This document shows positions 55,419 through 64,000 of a stretch of DNA of 64,000 bases, piece by piece. The position numbers and the translations under genes were made by a program. The stretch lies in assembly GCF_030433435.1 (NCBI RefSeq), contig NZ_JANRHH010000029.1:1-64000 (forward strand), written 5' to 3'. The stretch's first letter is position 1; every line of letters begins with the position of its first letter. This DNA is from Polycladomyces subterraneus (lineage in GTDB: Bacteria > Bacillota > Bacilli > Thermoactinomycetales > JIR-001). The notes beneath the pieces were generated by a model. The model had not been told where the DNA came from. It saw only the letters and a program-made list of their open reading frames with translations, and searched no databases.

Positions 55419-57398
55419 ATGAAAAACGTCTTCCGGATTCCCGGATTATATATTATTCTCATCCTTGTCGTCGTCGGGATTGTGAACATTATCGCAAACC
55501 AAGGAACCGACACCGTAACGCTTACGTACGATCAATACCGAGCCAAACTGGCAGCGGGCCAGATCGAGAACGTAACCGTTCAACCGGAAGGAAATACGAC
55601 CTACCATATCGAAGGGAAGCTGAAAGGGAAGCCGGGTAAAACGTTCGTTGTCGAGGCGCCGATGCTGAACGGCAGCACCGTCGTGCAAGACTTGGTGAAG
55701 TACAAAGTTCGGCACTCCTATGAAAAGGCGAAAAGCGACTCTGTCTGGCTGACCTTTTTTACGTCCATCATTCCTTTCGTGATTATTTTGCTGCTCTTTT
55801 TCTTTTTGTTGAACCAAGCGCAGGGCGGCGGCAGTCGGGTAATGAACTTCGGCAAAAGCCGCGCCAAGCTATATAACGAGGAGAAGAAAAAAGTCACGTT
55901 TAACGATGTAGCGGGCGCGGACGAAGAAAAAGCGGAATTGGTGGAAATCGTCGAGTTTCTCAAAGACCCGAGGAAATTTGCGGCTGTAGGTGCACGCATT
56001 CCCAAGGGCGTATTGCTCGTGGGGCCGCCCGGAACCGGGAAAACGCTGTTGGCTCGTGCTGTTGCAGGGGAAGCAGGTGTGCCGTTTTTCAGTATCAGCG
56101 GTTCTGACTTTGTGGAGATGTTTGTCGGTGTGGGGGCCTCCCGTGTTCGGGATTTGTTTGAGCAGGCCAAGAAAAACCACCCGTGTATCATCTTTATCGA
56201 TGAGATCGATGCTGTCGGTCGCCAGCGGGGGGCCGGATTGGGTGGTGGCCATGACGAGCGTGAGCAAACCCTGAACCAATTGCTCGTGGAGATGGATGGT
56301 TTCGGTGCCAACGAAGGCATCATCATCATGGCAGCGACCAACCGTCCGGACATCCTTGACCCCGCGTTGCTTCGTCCGGGTCGTTTTGACCGCCAGATCA
56401 CGGTAAACCGACCCGACGTCAAAGGGCGTGAAGAGATTCTGAAGGTGCATGCCCGTAACAAACCGTTGGCCAATGATGTCAATTTGGAAGTAATTGCGCA
56501 GCGGACAACTGGATTCACGGGCGCTGATCTGGAGAACTTGTTGAACGAGGCAGCGCTGTTGGCGGCGCGGCGGAACAAGAAAACGATCAGCATGGAAGAG
56601 ATCGACGAGGCGATCGATCGCGTGATCGCGGGACCGCAAAAGAAAAGCCGTGTCATCAGCGAAAAGGAGAAAAAGACGATCGCCTATCACGAAGCTGGTC
56701 ACACGATCGTGGGGTACTACCTGGAGCACGCCGATACTGTGCACAAGGTGACAGTCGTTCCGCGTGGCCAAGCGGGCGGATATGTCGTCATGCTGCCTAA
56801 AGAAGATCGTTTCCTGCTCACCAAAAACGAGTTGCTGGATAAAGTGACCGGATTGTTGGCCGGCCGCGTCGCTGAGGAGATCGTGTTCGGGGAAATCAGC
56901 ACCGGTGCGCACAACGACTTTGAGAAGGCCACCTCGATCGTGCGCCGGATGATTACGGAGTACGGCATGAGCGACAAGCTGGCGCCGATGCAGTTTGGCC
57001 GTCCGCAGGGACACGTCTTCCTGGGACGCGATCTGGGTCACGAACAAAACTACTCCGATGCGATCGCGTACGAAATCGACCAGGAGATGCAGGAAATGAT
57101 TCGCAGCTGCTACGAGCGGGCGAAAAAGCTGTTGCTGGAAAAACGCAAGGAGTTGGAGCTCGTAGCGCAGACCCTGCTGGTCAAAGAGACGTTGGATGCC
57201 GATGAGATCAAACAGTTGCTGGAAACCGGCAAACTGAATGATCCGGAAGTGAATGAGAAAATCCGGATCAACATCCAGGGCAAAGAGCAGGCACAAGCGG
57301 ATGGAAAAACGGCATCCGGGGAACCGACTGAACCGGACGACGACCGATCCGTATCGGAATCGCCTTCTGACGAAAAACCGAAGGATCCGGAAGATTGA
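55419..57398 (+). CDS. ftsH: ATP-dependent zinc metalloprotease FtsH
   Basis: A 659-residue membrane protease. Two membrane helices (residues about 5-25 and 108-130), AAA domain with GPPGTGKT near residue 203, [13 protein letters not shown], the second region of homology ([21 protein letters not shown]), and zinc site HEAGH near residue 425. The C-terminus is acidic. It degrades unstable and membrane proteins. ATG 55419 with GAGGAGG. Confidence 0.97.
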   Translation: MKNVFRIPGLYIILILVVVGIVNIIANQGTDTVTLTYDQYRAKLAAGQIENVTVQPEGNTTYHIEGKLKGKPGKTFVVEAPMLNGSTVVQDLVKYKVRHSYEKAKSDSVWLTFFTSIIPFVIILLLFFFLLNQAQGGGSRVMNFGKSRAKLYNEEKKKVTFNDVAGADEEKAELVEIVEFLKDPRKFAAVGARIPKGVLLVGPPGTGKTLLARAVAGEAGVPFFSISGSDFVEMFVGVGASRVRDLFEQAKKNHPCIIFIDEIDAVGRQRGAGLGGGHDEREQTLNQLLVEMDGFGANEGIIIMAATNRPDILDPALLRPGRFDRQITVNRPDVKGREEILKVHARNKPLANDVNLEVIAQRTTGFTGADLENLLNEAALLAARRNKKTISMEEIDEAIDRVIAGPQKKSRVISEKEKKTIAYHEAGHTIVGYYLEHADTVHKVTVVPRGQAGGYVVMLPKEDRFLLTKNELLDKVTGLLAGRVAEEIVFGEISTGAHNDFEKATSIVRRMITEYGMSDKLAPMQFGRPQGHVFLGRDLGHEQNYSDAIAYEIDQEMQEMIRSCYERAKKLLLEKRKELELVAQTLLVKETLDADEIKQLLETGKLNDPEVNEKIRINIQGKEQAQADGKTASGEPTEPDDDRSVSESPSDEKPKDPED

Positions 57399-57421
57399 TC
57401 AATGATAAACGCGCCTTTTCT

Positions 57422-57449
57422 GGGGATGCCTGATCGGGCATCCCCTATT
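57422..57449 (+). terminator. Terminator of the tilS-ftsH unit
   Basis: GGGGATGCC / GGCATCCCC stem followed by TATTT. Confidence 0.78.
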
Positions 57450-57574
57450 TCAGTTTGATGACGAAAAACGGGTTTTGTTGCCCTCCGAAAGAAGCCTGGT
57501 GGATGAAAGATCACAATCACAAGATCATCCGTCAAATCGTCAACTGAAAGAGATCTGGTGACAGGTGTCCGCCC

Positions 57575-57679
57575 ATTCGGGTACGTGCTAACCGCTAGCT
57601 TGAGGGTTGCCCGAAACAGAAATGGACTGAGGGCGTTAACCACTCAAGAATCCCACGGCTTTAGCCGTGAAGTGTCAAG
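57575..57679 (+). mobile_element. Orphan right end / omegaRNA-like relic of an IS200/IS605 TnpB element
   Basis: The stretch contains GTACGTGCTAACCGC, GCTTGAGGG, GAACAGAAATGG, GGGCGTTAACCACTCAAGAA and the hairpin CACGGC / GCCGTG (57654-57669) followed by AGTGTCAA. This closely resembles the conserved right-end scaffold of IS605/IS1341-type TnpB elements, where the 3' end also forms the omegaRNA and the next bases act as guide. No tnpB or tnpA is present upstream (ftsH ends 177 nt earlier). It is a remnant or a solo element. Confidence 0.6.
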
Positions 57680-57767
57680 TGGACAAACGGAAGGATTGAG
57701 GTGCCCTAGTCGGGGCGGGAAGAAAAAGGGGTATCTGACGAACCCGAATATGGGTCGGAGATATATA

Positions 57768-57791
57768 GGTCGACAGCTGTCGCTGTCGACC
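57768..57791. other. Perfect palindrome-like hairpin
   Basis: GGTCGACAG / CTGTCGACC (9-bp stem, 6-nt loop) followed by TTATTT. It may end a transcript from the IS relic. No gene is seen in 57680-58046, which becomes AT-rich. Confidence 0.45.
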
Positions 57792-58046
57792 TTATTTAGT
57801 GGATTTGACAGAGACATAACAGTGGGGACGGTGATAGTAATGCAGTCGAAAGCAACAATTAGACGAAGATCTATACTATTAATTTCAGACTACTAATTTT
57901 GGACATCGGGATTCTCGCCAGTATAGAGCGTCGATATATAAATAATATCTGGTTAGGTTCTGCGGGATGGTGATTAGCCGGCGCCAATTAATAGACCAAA
58001 TAATAAATATATCAATAAACATTATTCACGAAGGAGAATTACCACG

Positions 58047-59168
58047 ATGCAAATTTTGCTTCACGGCTATTATGGTGCCGGCAATCTAGGGGATGACGCC
58101 ATATTGGAATCGATCATTGATAGCTTCGCCCTGAAGTTCCCGAAAGCTTCCTTTACCGTTGTTTCCAAAGGGCTTTGCCCGGCATACAGGGGACCCCGCC
58201 ATGTGAAAACGGTCCGCATCGATTCCTACGCTGCCGTCAAAAACGCAGTTCAGCAAGCCAGCTTTGTCGTTCTAGGGGGCGGAGGGATCCTACAGGATTA
58301 TAACGGTTGGGAGCCTCACTACAACTTCGGAAGTAAAGCGAGAGGAGTGAATTATTACGGTCAGGTGGTCGATTTGGCGAAGAAGTTAGGTAAGCCGGTC
58401 TATTTCTACGGGATCGGTGCAGGTCCTTTTTTCTCCCAACATGCGAAGCAGTATGCCCTCCGTTTGCTGGCCGTAGCCAAAAGAGCTACGGTACGGGATG
58501 CCGATTCGCTGAAAATGGTCCGTTCCGTAGGAAACATCAGGCTAACCGCGGATCCGGCCTTAAATTTGAAGCACGAACCGCCTAAAACAGCCCTGAAGTA
58601 TCTGCGTAGCGAAGGAGTGCCCGTACACAAGACATTGGTCGGAATCTCCATGCGACCCTGGAAATTCAAAGGGGGGGATCGGAAAGCATTAATCGAGGCA
58701 ATGGCGAAGGTCGCTTCCGGCATCGTCCGCAACAGCAAGGCCCACCTGGTCCTCCTCCCTTTCAGCCGTAATGGTGACGCCGCTGTCTTGAATGAACTCG
58801 CCCAACGCCTGCCGGCCGGCAGTTATACGATGATGAGGAAACATTATCCCCCTAAAGCGATGAAAGGGATCTGCGGCCGGCTTTCCCTGATGATCGGTAT
58901 GCGTCTGCACTCTCTGATCCTGTCCGCTGCCATGGGAGTGCCGGTCATAGGGATCTCTTACGATCCCAAGGTGGCATTGTTTTTTAGATCGGTCCGCATG
59001 TCCCCATACTGCCACCCACTTCACCGTCTTCCTGCCCCGAAAATGACCCGACAAGCCCTGCAACTGATGAAATCGCAGCAATCCTGGCGGAGGAATTACC
59101 GTAGCCATGTGTTGCGTCTCAAAATCAGGGAAAAACAAAATATCCCATTTCTGTTTCAGGAGGTATAA
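58047..59168 (+). CDS. Polysaccharide pyruvyl transferase family (CsaB-like)
   Basis: A 373-residue enzyme of the pyruvyl-transferase family: LLHGYYGAGNLGDDAILESI at the N-terminus, VVLGGGGILQDY near residue 75, YGIGAGPF and the late MIGMRLHSLILSAAMGVPVIGISYDPKV near residue 290. CsaB relatives pyruvylate wall sugars that hold surface proteins. ATG 58047 has GAAGGAGAA. It starts the post-ftsH surface-glycan cluster and is 4 nt from the next gene. Confidence 0.85.
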   Translation: MQILLHGYYGAGNLGDDAILESIIDSFALKFPKASFTVVSKGLCPAYRGPRHVKTVRIDSYAAVKNAVQQASFVVLGGGGILQDYNGWEPHYNFGSKARGVNYYGQVVDLAKKLGKPVYFYGIGAGPFFSQHAKQYALRLLAVAKRATVRDADSLKMVRSVGNIRLTADPALNLKHEPPKTALKYLRSEGVPVHKTLVGISMRPWKFKGGDRKALIEAMAKVASGIVRNSKAHLVLLPFSRNGDAAVLNELAQRLPAGSYTMMRKHYPPKAMKGICGRLSLMIGMRLHSLILSAAMGVPVIGISYDPKVALFFRSVRMSPYCHPLHRLPAPKMTRQALQLMKSQQSWRRNYRSHVLRLKIREKQNIPFLFQEV

Positions 59169-59172
59169 AAAA

Positions 59173-60159
59173 ATGAGAATCGCCCATTTCGGACGTTACG
59201 CCCAAGGAGAAACCGACATCGTCCGCAGCATGTTTCTTTCCCTTAAAAAATCGGGACACGTCGTCCAAGAATGGAATCTGGGGGCCCACCCCGAATGGGT
59301 ATACAACCCGCACAGACGTTTGGGCGGAAACGGACCCGTCTATATCCGTCTGAGCCGGATCAGAAGTAGGCTGATGCGGTTTCGTCCCCATCTGATCATC
59401 TGTAATGCAGGCGGCTACACCTTTTCTAAAAAGGATTTCCTGTGGCTGAAGAAAAGGGGGATCCCGGTCTTGGGGATCACGCTGAGCGACCCCGATGTAT
59501 TCCCGACGGTATCCCGTTATTCCCGCCATTTCACCTGGCACGCCACCAATTCGTTGCTCGCCTATCGGAGGTATAAGCAGCGGGGTCATCGGAACGTCTA
59601 TTATTTTCCCTTTGGCATCGATGAACGGTTCTTTCGGCAAAGGCCGGTCCATGCCCGTTTCAAATCCGATGTCGCGGTGATCGCCCACGGCCGGCGGGAC
59701 CGGTACCCCTTGGCCCGGAAGCTGGTGAAAAACTTCGACACCAAATTGTACGGCAATTCCTGGCCCTTCCCCAAAAACAGCCCCGGACCGGTCCGCGGCG
59801 AGGATTGGTTCAGAGCGGCCTATTCGGCGAAGATGCTGATCAACTTCCCGCGCACGGTCAAAGGTTATACCAACGTCAAGGTCGGCATATTTGAAGCCAC
59901 AGCCACGGGAAGATTGGTATTCACCCAATACTTTCCAGAGATTGGGAGGTTTTTCCGGTACAACAAGGAGATTGTGGGGTATTCCTCGCCGGAAGACCTG
60001 ATAAACAAGATCCGGTATTACCTGGACCACCCGAAGGAAGCTAAAAAAATCGCCCGCGCCGGCAGGGACCGCTGCTGGAGAGAGCACACCTGGACCCGGC
60101 GTTTTCAAAAGCTGTTCCGGGAGATCAGGATCTATCACCGCCTTTCAAGGCGGCGATAA
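59173..60159 (+). CDS. Glycosyltransferase, CgeB-like
   Basis: A 328-residue protein with GT-B features: RIAHFGRYAQGETDIVRS at the N-terminus, YYFPFGIDERFF near residue 153, and a C-terminal donor-site pattern NVKVGIFEATATGRLVFTQYFPEIGRFF near residue 238. This is like the CgeB/YkvP spore-surface glycosyltransferase group. ATG 59173 has AGGAGG (59159-59164), which overlaps the previous stop, so it is coupled to the pyruvyl transferase. Confidence 0.72.
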   Translation: MRIAHFGRYAQGETDIVRSMFLSLKKSGHVVQEWNLGAHPEWVYNPHRRLGGNGPVYIRLSRIRSRLMRFRPHLIICNAGGYTFSKKDFLWLKKRGIPVLGITLSDPDVFPTVSRYSRHFTWHATNSLLAYRRYKQRGHRNVYYFPFGIDERFFRQRPVHARFKSDVAVIAHGRRDRYPLARKLVKNFDTKLYGNSWPFPKNSPGPVRGEDWFRAAYSAKMLINFPRTVKGYTNVKVGIFEATATGRLVFTQYFPEIGRFFRYNKEIVGYSSPEDLINKIRYYLDHPKEAKKIARAGRDRCWREHTWTRRFQKLFREIRIYHRLSRRR

Positions 60160-60365
60160 AAAAGTCCGGCCATACCGGCTGCTGAGCTGAGACTGGTTTC
60201 ATAGAGCCGGAGGCGTGTATCGGATCCAGAGGAATCCAAGGGCAAATACCGCCGAACCATGGTATAGAGAACGTGATCGGCGCCTTTTCTCCTGAAAGTT
60301 GGTCTGTCGTCGCTGTCAATGAGAGAAGTAGTTTCATAGGTTGTATGAAGGTGGTGAAATATTGA
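60160..60365. other. Gap without a gene
   Basis: No gene or promoter that I can support. A CCGCCTT/AAGGCGG hairpin lies at the end of the preceding gene, with A rather than T after it. Confidence 0.3.
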
Positions 60366-60881
60366 ATGAGTGTCAATCTGTTAAAAAACCCTTTCTTCGA
60401 AGATGCGTCGACGCTGGCATTCTGGGATACCAGTGGCGTCACGAGCAATCCGGGGAATCCTCAGGCTTTTGAGGGGGAAAATGTGGCCCAATTGGGGCCC
60501 GTCACCGCTGATGGGGAAGTGGCCATCATCAGCCAACGGGTTTTGTTGCCCTCCGGCACCACGCATCTGCATGTCAGCTTTGCCGTTCAAGCGGCCCTGA
60601 TTAATGTAACTCCCACCCTCACTGCCCCCTGGCGGGTCACCATCCAGTGGTTGGGGAGCGGTGGTACGCCGGTCTTGTTGGAAGAAACCCTGATCCAACG
60701 GCAAGCCGGCATGGCAACCAGGGACGCCAACGACTGGCTGACCTATGTCGCCGTTTCCGGACCGAAACCGACCGGGGCCGTCTACGCCCGTCTCCGCTTC
60801 ATCCTCCAGGGTGACACGGTTGGCACAACTAACTTCTTCCAAGGGATCCAGATCGACGATGTGGTCCTGACCACCGACTGA
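60366..60881 (+). CDS. NTTRR-F1-like spore-surface domain protein
   Basis: A 171-residue, mostly beta protein without signal peptide: NLLKNPFFEDASTLAFWDTSG at the start, VAQLGP, a middle beta-rich part and FFQGIQIDDVVLT at the end. This resembles the jellyroll-like domain that precedes collagen-like triplet repeats in exosporium proteins of Firmicutes (NTTRR-F1). No triplet repeats follow here. Lack of a signal is usual for mother-cell made spore-coat proteins. The assignment is by pattern only. Confidence 0.55.
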   Translation: MSVNLLKNPFFEDASTLAFWDTSGVTSNPGNPQAFEGENVAQLGPVTADGEVAIISQRVLLPSGTTHLHVSFAVQAALINVTPTLTAPWRVTIQWLGSGGTPVLLEETLIQRQAGMATRDANDWLTYVAVSGPKPTGAVYARLRFILQGDTVGTTNFFQGIQIDDVVLTTD

Positions 60882-60895
60882 GGCTCCATCCAGTG

Positions 60896-60922
60896 AAGTG
60901 AGACGAAAGCCTCACTTTTTTT
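60896..60922 (+). terminator. Terminator after the NTTRR-like gene
   Basis: AAGTGAG / CTCACTT stem, then T6. Confidence 0.8.
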
Positions 60923-60924
60923 GT

Positions 60925-61112
60925 GGGTAAATGGCCCATGTTTGATTCGTGTAATGGAAGTTACCACACCCCAGTTACATAGGGGAATCAAACATGGGTA
61001 CTTTCACCTTAACACATTTGAACATGGTCAACCAGACATGCTGTACGGGTTTGGCTGGTCGACAGCACGAGCCGTTGGGCGTAAACTCGGTCGTCACCAT
61101 TCGACCATCTAA
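60925..61112 (+). pseudogene. IS30-family transposase N-terminal relic
   Basis: A 63-residue ORF (60921-61112) whose second half, HLNTFEHGQPDMLYGFGWST-ARAVGRKLGRHHSTI, looks like the helix-turn-helix start of IS30 transposases. It stops right after HHSTI where SRE normally follows. A perfect 14-bp inverted repeat, CCCATGTTTGATTC (60935-60948) and GAATCAAACATGGG (60985-60998), lies over its 5' end. Confidence 0.55.
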
Positions 61113-61287
61113 AAAATATCGCCCTCCTGATAAGGGTCCAAGCAGGGGCGGAAATGCTTTCATACCTTATCGTATGTGGTGATGAGAGGGCATGAGACCA
61201 CTCTTCCCGTCTACAATACTTTCCTGTCCCGGAGCCCGACATTGAAAGGGAGGATATCCTCGGCGGTCCACCTGGAACATCCGGCGG

Positions 61288-61401
61288 GTGTGGAGAGGGG
61301 TTCCTCTGGCCCGTGCGAAAGGAATCCGGATCAGTGTGGTCAACACGGGGAATGATCTCGACCATTCAGAACTGGCCGCCAACATCAAGCATGGCGTGTA
61401 A
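61288..61401 (+). pseudogene. Subtilase (S8 peptidase) fragment
   Basis: About 37 residues read WRGVPLARAKGIRISVVNTG, then NDLDHSELAANIKHGV and a stop. This resembles the segment around the catalytic Asp of subtilisins (VAVVDTGID.DHPELAANI), with the Asp of DTG changed to Asn. No signal or other catalytic motif is found nearby, so it is a relic. Confidence 0.5.
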
Positions 61402-61465
61402 ACTCCATATTCCGTATAAACCATACGTTTTGATATCCGTACAAAGGAAAGGGGCTTTGTTTACC

Positions 61466-62488
61466 ATGGCATTCATCATTTGCCCGCGGATTCCATTCGC
61501 TTGGAGTTTTATGAAACAGCGCCCACAACAACTGATGACACAATTCGGCAAACTGGGCCACAAAGTCTTTGTTATACAGAAGTCGAATATAGGAAAAAAA
61601 TACATGGAAGTAAGCAAAAATGTTACTTTGGTTTCTGATCACGGTCACTTCATAACCAAACGAATTCCCCTTTTAAAGAAAAGAGACAAAATAATTGTTT
61701 GGACCCATATCCCACGTATTTGGCATACTTTGCAGAATTATCAACCTGATGGCATCGTCTTCGATTGCATTGATGAATTTACAAAGCATCTCATCTTTGA
61801 GCATCGCATGGTTGGTTTATCAAAGCATGTGGTTTGTACAGCAAAGCCCATTTATGATCGTCTGAAGGAACAGTATCCGAATAAACCCGTATCTCTGATT
61901 CGTAATGGCGCCGATCTCAGTTTCTTCAGCAAGATAAAACACAAACGACCAGTAGATCTGCCGAAAGGCCCGATTGTCGGGTATATAGGCTCTTGGGCAA
62001 AATGGATCGATTTTCCTTTGATGGATTCTCTATGCAAAAAGTATCCAAATGTAAATTTTGTGGTTATAGGTGCAAAGTTACCGTTGCGCTCCCCTGCAAT
62101 TCCAAATATCCGCAGAGGCAATTTGCATTTACTGGGACATAAACAGCACCATGAGCTTTTAAGTTATATCCAACACTTTGACGTTGCTATTATTCCTTTC
62201 CTTTATAATCAAATCACTTTAGCGACAAATCCTGTAAAAGCCTATGAATACTTGGCTGGGGGTGCAAGAGTGTTATCCACGGCACTGCCGGAATGTATTG
62301 CTATGGAACCATACATCCAAACCGCAACAACACACTCTGATTTTATCAATAAATTGGGAATCATGCTGAAACAAAAAGATTCACTGGAGTCAAAACAGGC
62401 CCGGATCAATTTCGCCGCAAGGAATACTTGGGAAGTTCGCGCTCGAAAAGCAAATATTATTATAGAGGAAATCGCACGTCGAGCCTGA
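61466..62488 (+). CDS. Glycosyltransferase, GT-B fold (family 4-like)
   Basis: A 340-residue protein: IICPRIPFAWSFMKQRPQQLM at the start, DCIDEFTKHL, VSLIRNGADLSFF near residue 143, VGYIGSWAKWIDFPL near residue 172, and the donor-site NPVKAYEYLAGGARVLST near residue 255. It probably adds a sugar to a surface glycan. The gene is clearly more AT-rich than the window average, which suggests transfer. ATG 61466 has AAGGAAAGGGG upstream. Confidence 0.78.
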   Translation: MAFIICPRIPFAWSFMKQRPQQLMTQFGKLGHKVFVIQKSNIGKKYMEVSKNVTLVSDHGHFITKRIPLLKKRDKIIVWTHIPRIWHTLQNYQPDGIVFDCIDEFTKHLIFEHRMVGLSKHVVCTAKPIYDRLKEQYPNKPVSLIRNGADLSFFSKIKHKRPVDLPKGPIVGYIGSWAKWIDFPLMDSLCKKYPNVNFVVIGAKLPLRSPAIPNIRRGNLHLLGHKQHHELLSYIQHFDVAIIPFLYNQITLATNPVKAYEYLAGGARVLSTALPECIAMEPYIQTATTHSDFINKLGIMLKQKDSLESKQARINFAARNTWEVRARKANIIIEEIARRA

Positions 62489-62518
62489 TCATCATCATTC
62501 AGTTTTTTAATCAAACGA

Positions 62519-62552
62519 AAGCAGCCCGTTTTTTACTGGGCTGTTTTTGTTT
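62519..62552 (+). terminator. Terminator between the convergent genes
   Basis: AGCAGCCCG / TGGGCTGT stem followed by TTTTTGTTT. Just after it lies a short non-coding run ending near 62690. Confidence 0.75.
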
Positions 62553-62692
62553 AATGGAACTGAATCTTCATTTTGTTGTACTATCTGCACCAACCCTGCC
62601 CCATACAGCCGATCTGACCCCAGCCGGACCGCCCGGCGGACCAGATGACGTTTCACCGCTCGGGCCGAAGGTATGCTAAAACGATTATCGGG

Positions 62693-63820
62693 TTATGGTC
62701 TATTTTCCCCTTTGAAGTATTCGATGATGTGGCGAATAATTTTCTGTGACGCCGTCCCATCTCCGTAGGGGTTTGGTGCATTTGCCATGCGATCATATAG
62801 TTGCCTGTTGTTTAACAATTCCTTAATGGATTCATAAACAGATTCTTCACTGGTCCCAGCAACTTTCAATGTACCGGCTTTGACACCTTCTGGTCGTTCC
62901 GTCGTATCACGCAGCACTAAAACGGGGATCCCCAATGAAGGTGCTTCTTCCTGAATTCCTCCCGAATCAGTTAATATTAAATAAGACCGCGCGGCTATAT
63001 TGTGGAAGTCCTCCACATTTAAAGGGTGGATCAAGTGAATGCGGGAGTTGTTTCCGAGCTCATGGTGAGCGGCTTCCATAACCGCTGGATTCGGATGTAC
63101 TGGATAAACGACTTGGACATGATCATTTTCGTTTACGATCCGCTTTATGGCACGAAAAATATTGCGCATGGGATTGCCTATGTTTTCACGTCTGTGTGTA
63201 GTGAGAAGGATTAATCGATGATTGCCTATTTTGTCTAAAATTTCGTGGCGAAATGAAGGTCGAACCGTGGTTTTTAGGGCATCTATCACTGTATTTCCCG
63301 TGACAAATATTGCATGAGGATGGATGTTTTCTGAAAGAAGGTTTTCCGCTGCTTGAGCGGTGGGTGCGAAGTGTAAGTCCGCTATAACCCCGATCAGTCG
63401 TCGGTTCAACTCTTCAGGAAACGGGGAATATTTATTTCTCGTCCGAAGTCCTGCTTCAACGTGGCCGATAGGGATTTTATTGTAAAAAGCGATGAGTGCC
63501 GATATCAGGGCTGTAGTCGTATCGCCATGAATCAATACAAGATCCGGTTTCACTTGTATCAATATTGGCTCTAACCGACTCATAATTTCCTTGGTAACGT
63601 AGGGCAATGTCTGATTGTTTTTCATTATATCCAGATCAAAATCAGGTACTATCCCAAAAGTATTCAATATCTTATCCAGCATCTCACGATGTTGTGCCGA
63701 AACAGTTACAATGGACTGGATCAAAGGGTTCTTTTGCATTTCCAAAATAAGCGGAGCCATTTTGACTGCTTCCGGTCGGGTGCCGAAGATAGACATGATT
63801 TTAATACGTTCTTGCCTCAT
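62693..63820 (-). CDS. wecB: UDP-N-acetylglucosamine 2-epimerase (non-hydrolysing)
   Basis: A 375-residue enzyme giving UDP-ManNAc: IFGTRPEAVKMAPLI near residue 11, HGDTTTALISALIAFYNKIPIGHVEAGLRT, LTTHRRENIG near residue 207, and LTDSGGIQEEAPSLGIPVLVLRDTTERPEG near residue 283. It supplies ManNAc for teichoic acid linkage units or a capsule. The gene is AT-rich like its neighbour and runs on the minus strand. ATG 63820 has AAGGAAA upstream. Confidence 0.94.
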   Translation of the reverse strand: MRQERIKIMSIFGTRPEAVKMAPLILEMQKNPLIQSIVTVSAQHREMLDKILNTFGIVPDFDLDIMKNNQTLPYVTKEIMSRLEPILIQVKPDLVLIHGDTTTALISALIAFYNKIPIGHVEAGLRTRNKYSPFPEELNRRLIGVIADLHFAPTAQAAENLLSENIHPHAIFVTGNTVIDALKTTVRPSFRHEILDKIGNHRLILLTTHRRENIGNPMRNIFRAIKRIVNENDHVQVVYPVHPNPAVMEAAHHELGNNSRIHLIHPLNVEDFHNIAARSYLILTDSGGIQEEAPSLGIPVLVLRDTTERPEGVKAGTLKVAGTSEESVYESIKELLNNRQLYDRMANAPNPYGDGTASQKIIRHIIEYFKGENRP

Positions 63821-64000
63821 TTTCCTTCACACTCCTAACCGTTTATGATCTAAAACACGCCTCTGACGGAGGATATTTTTGGGATATTTGGATCTTATAA
63901 CTTCCCCTTGCAAAAACTTGCGTTCATATACTTTATGAATACTATGAATACTTAGTGATGGAACAAGAGGCTATTTGGTTTTGTGAAGGAAAGATATGAC
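63821..64000. other. Window end, leader of the minus-strand epimerase
   Basis: AT-rich; no ORF supported. It should contain the promoter of the UDP-GlcNAc 2-epimerase, but I cannot point to it with confidence. Confidence 0.3.

Noticed and set aside
55869-57296. A 475-codon open frame on the minus strand opposite ftsH
   Set aside because: Composition (many His, Phe, Gln, Arg) is typical of an antisense shadow; the FtsH motifs on the plus strand are unequivocal.
62580-62680. A short collagen-like run (GPPGGP) in a plus-strand frame before the epimerase
   Set aside because: Only two Gly-X-Y triplets are seen, after a terminator and with no start site. Too short to call a collagen-like protein or relic.

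Overview
The window is a chromosomal segment of a moderately GC-rich, endospore-forming Firmicute. The gene order follows the Bacillus subtilis csfB-to-ftsH region almost gene for gene: csfB, yaaO-like, tmk, darA, holB, ricT, yabA, yazA, rsmI, abrB, metG, tatD, rnmV, ksgA, veg, sspF, ispE, purR, ridA, spoVG, glmU, prs, ctc, pth, fin, mfd, spoVT, yabM-like, yabN/mazG, HU, rqcP, yabP, yabQ, divIC, tRNA-Met, spoIIE, tilS, hprT, ftsH. The GC content, the many TTG/GTG starts, the sporulation genes and a spore-surface type domain fit a Thermoactinomycetaceae-like organism. That placement is inference, not proof.

Layout. 1-7000: sporulation sigma inhibitor, decarboxylase, replication and translation housekeeping genes. 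7000-10100: a response-regulator relic, an N-acetylglucosamine-type PTS permease and a TIM-barrel-like partner. 10100-21200: an accessory island between abrB and metG. It holds a NurA-HerA DNA-processing pair, a Fur-boxed FTR1 iron permease with a membrane-anchored exported partner, and a set of membrane and sugar enzymes (GT-C-like membrane protein, NAD-sugar epimerase, membrane phosphodiesterase, GT2). 21200-57400: the conserved core resumes, with a Met T-box on metG, tandem veg promoters, PurBoxes at purR, a sigma-H promoter at spoVG, sigma-F/G promoters at csfB, fin and sspF, a sigma-B-like promoter at ctc and a Spo0A-type promoter at spoIIE. A NamZ-type muramidase and two tRNA-Met genes lie between divIC and spoIIE. 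57400-64000: a second accessory region with an orphan omegaRNA-like IS605 relic, a pyruvyl transferase and glycosyltransferase cluster with an NTTRR-F1-like spore-surface protein, IS30 and subtilase relics, an AT-richer glycosyltransferase and a UDP-GlcNAc 2-epimerase.

The most unusual global feature is a family of short, non-coding intergenic repeats with terminal inverted repeats near CTAGGGCGTGTCTGGT / ACCAGACACGCCCTAG. They look like MITEs. Copies run from about 215 bp down to a 48 bp copy that is little more than the two ends, and they occupy most of the unusually long gaps in the conserved core, including places where B. subtilis has yabB and yabR. A second, rarer inverted-repeat family (TTGTTGACAAAGT type) is interspersed with it.

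Functionally the window combines DNA replication and repair (holB, mfd, nurA-herA), translation (metG, ksgA, rsmI, pth, tilS, rqcP), nucleotide and UDP-GlcNAc supply (tmk, prs, purR, hprT, glmU), sporulation control and envelope/peptidoglycan sugar recovery (PTS, NamZ).
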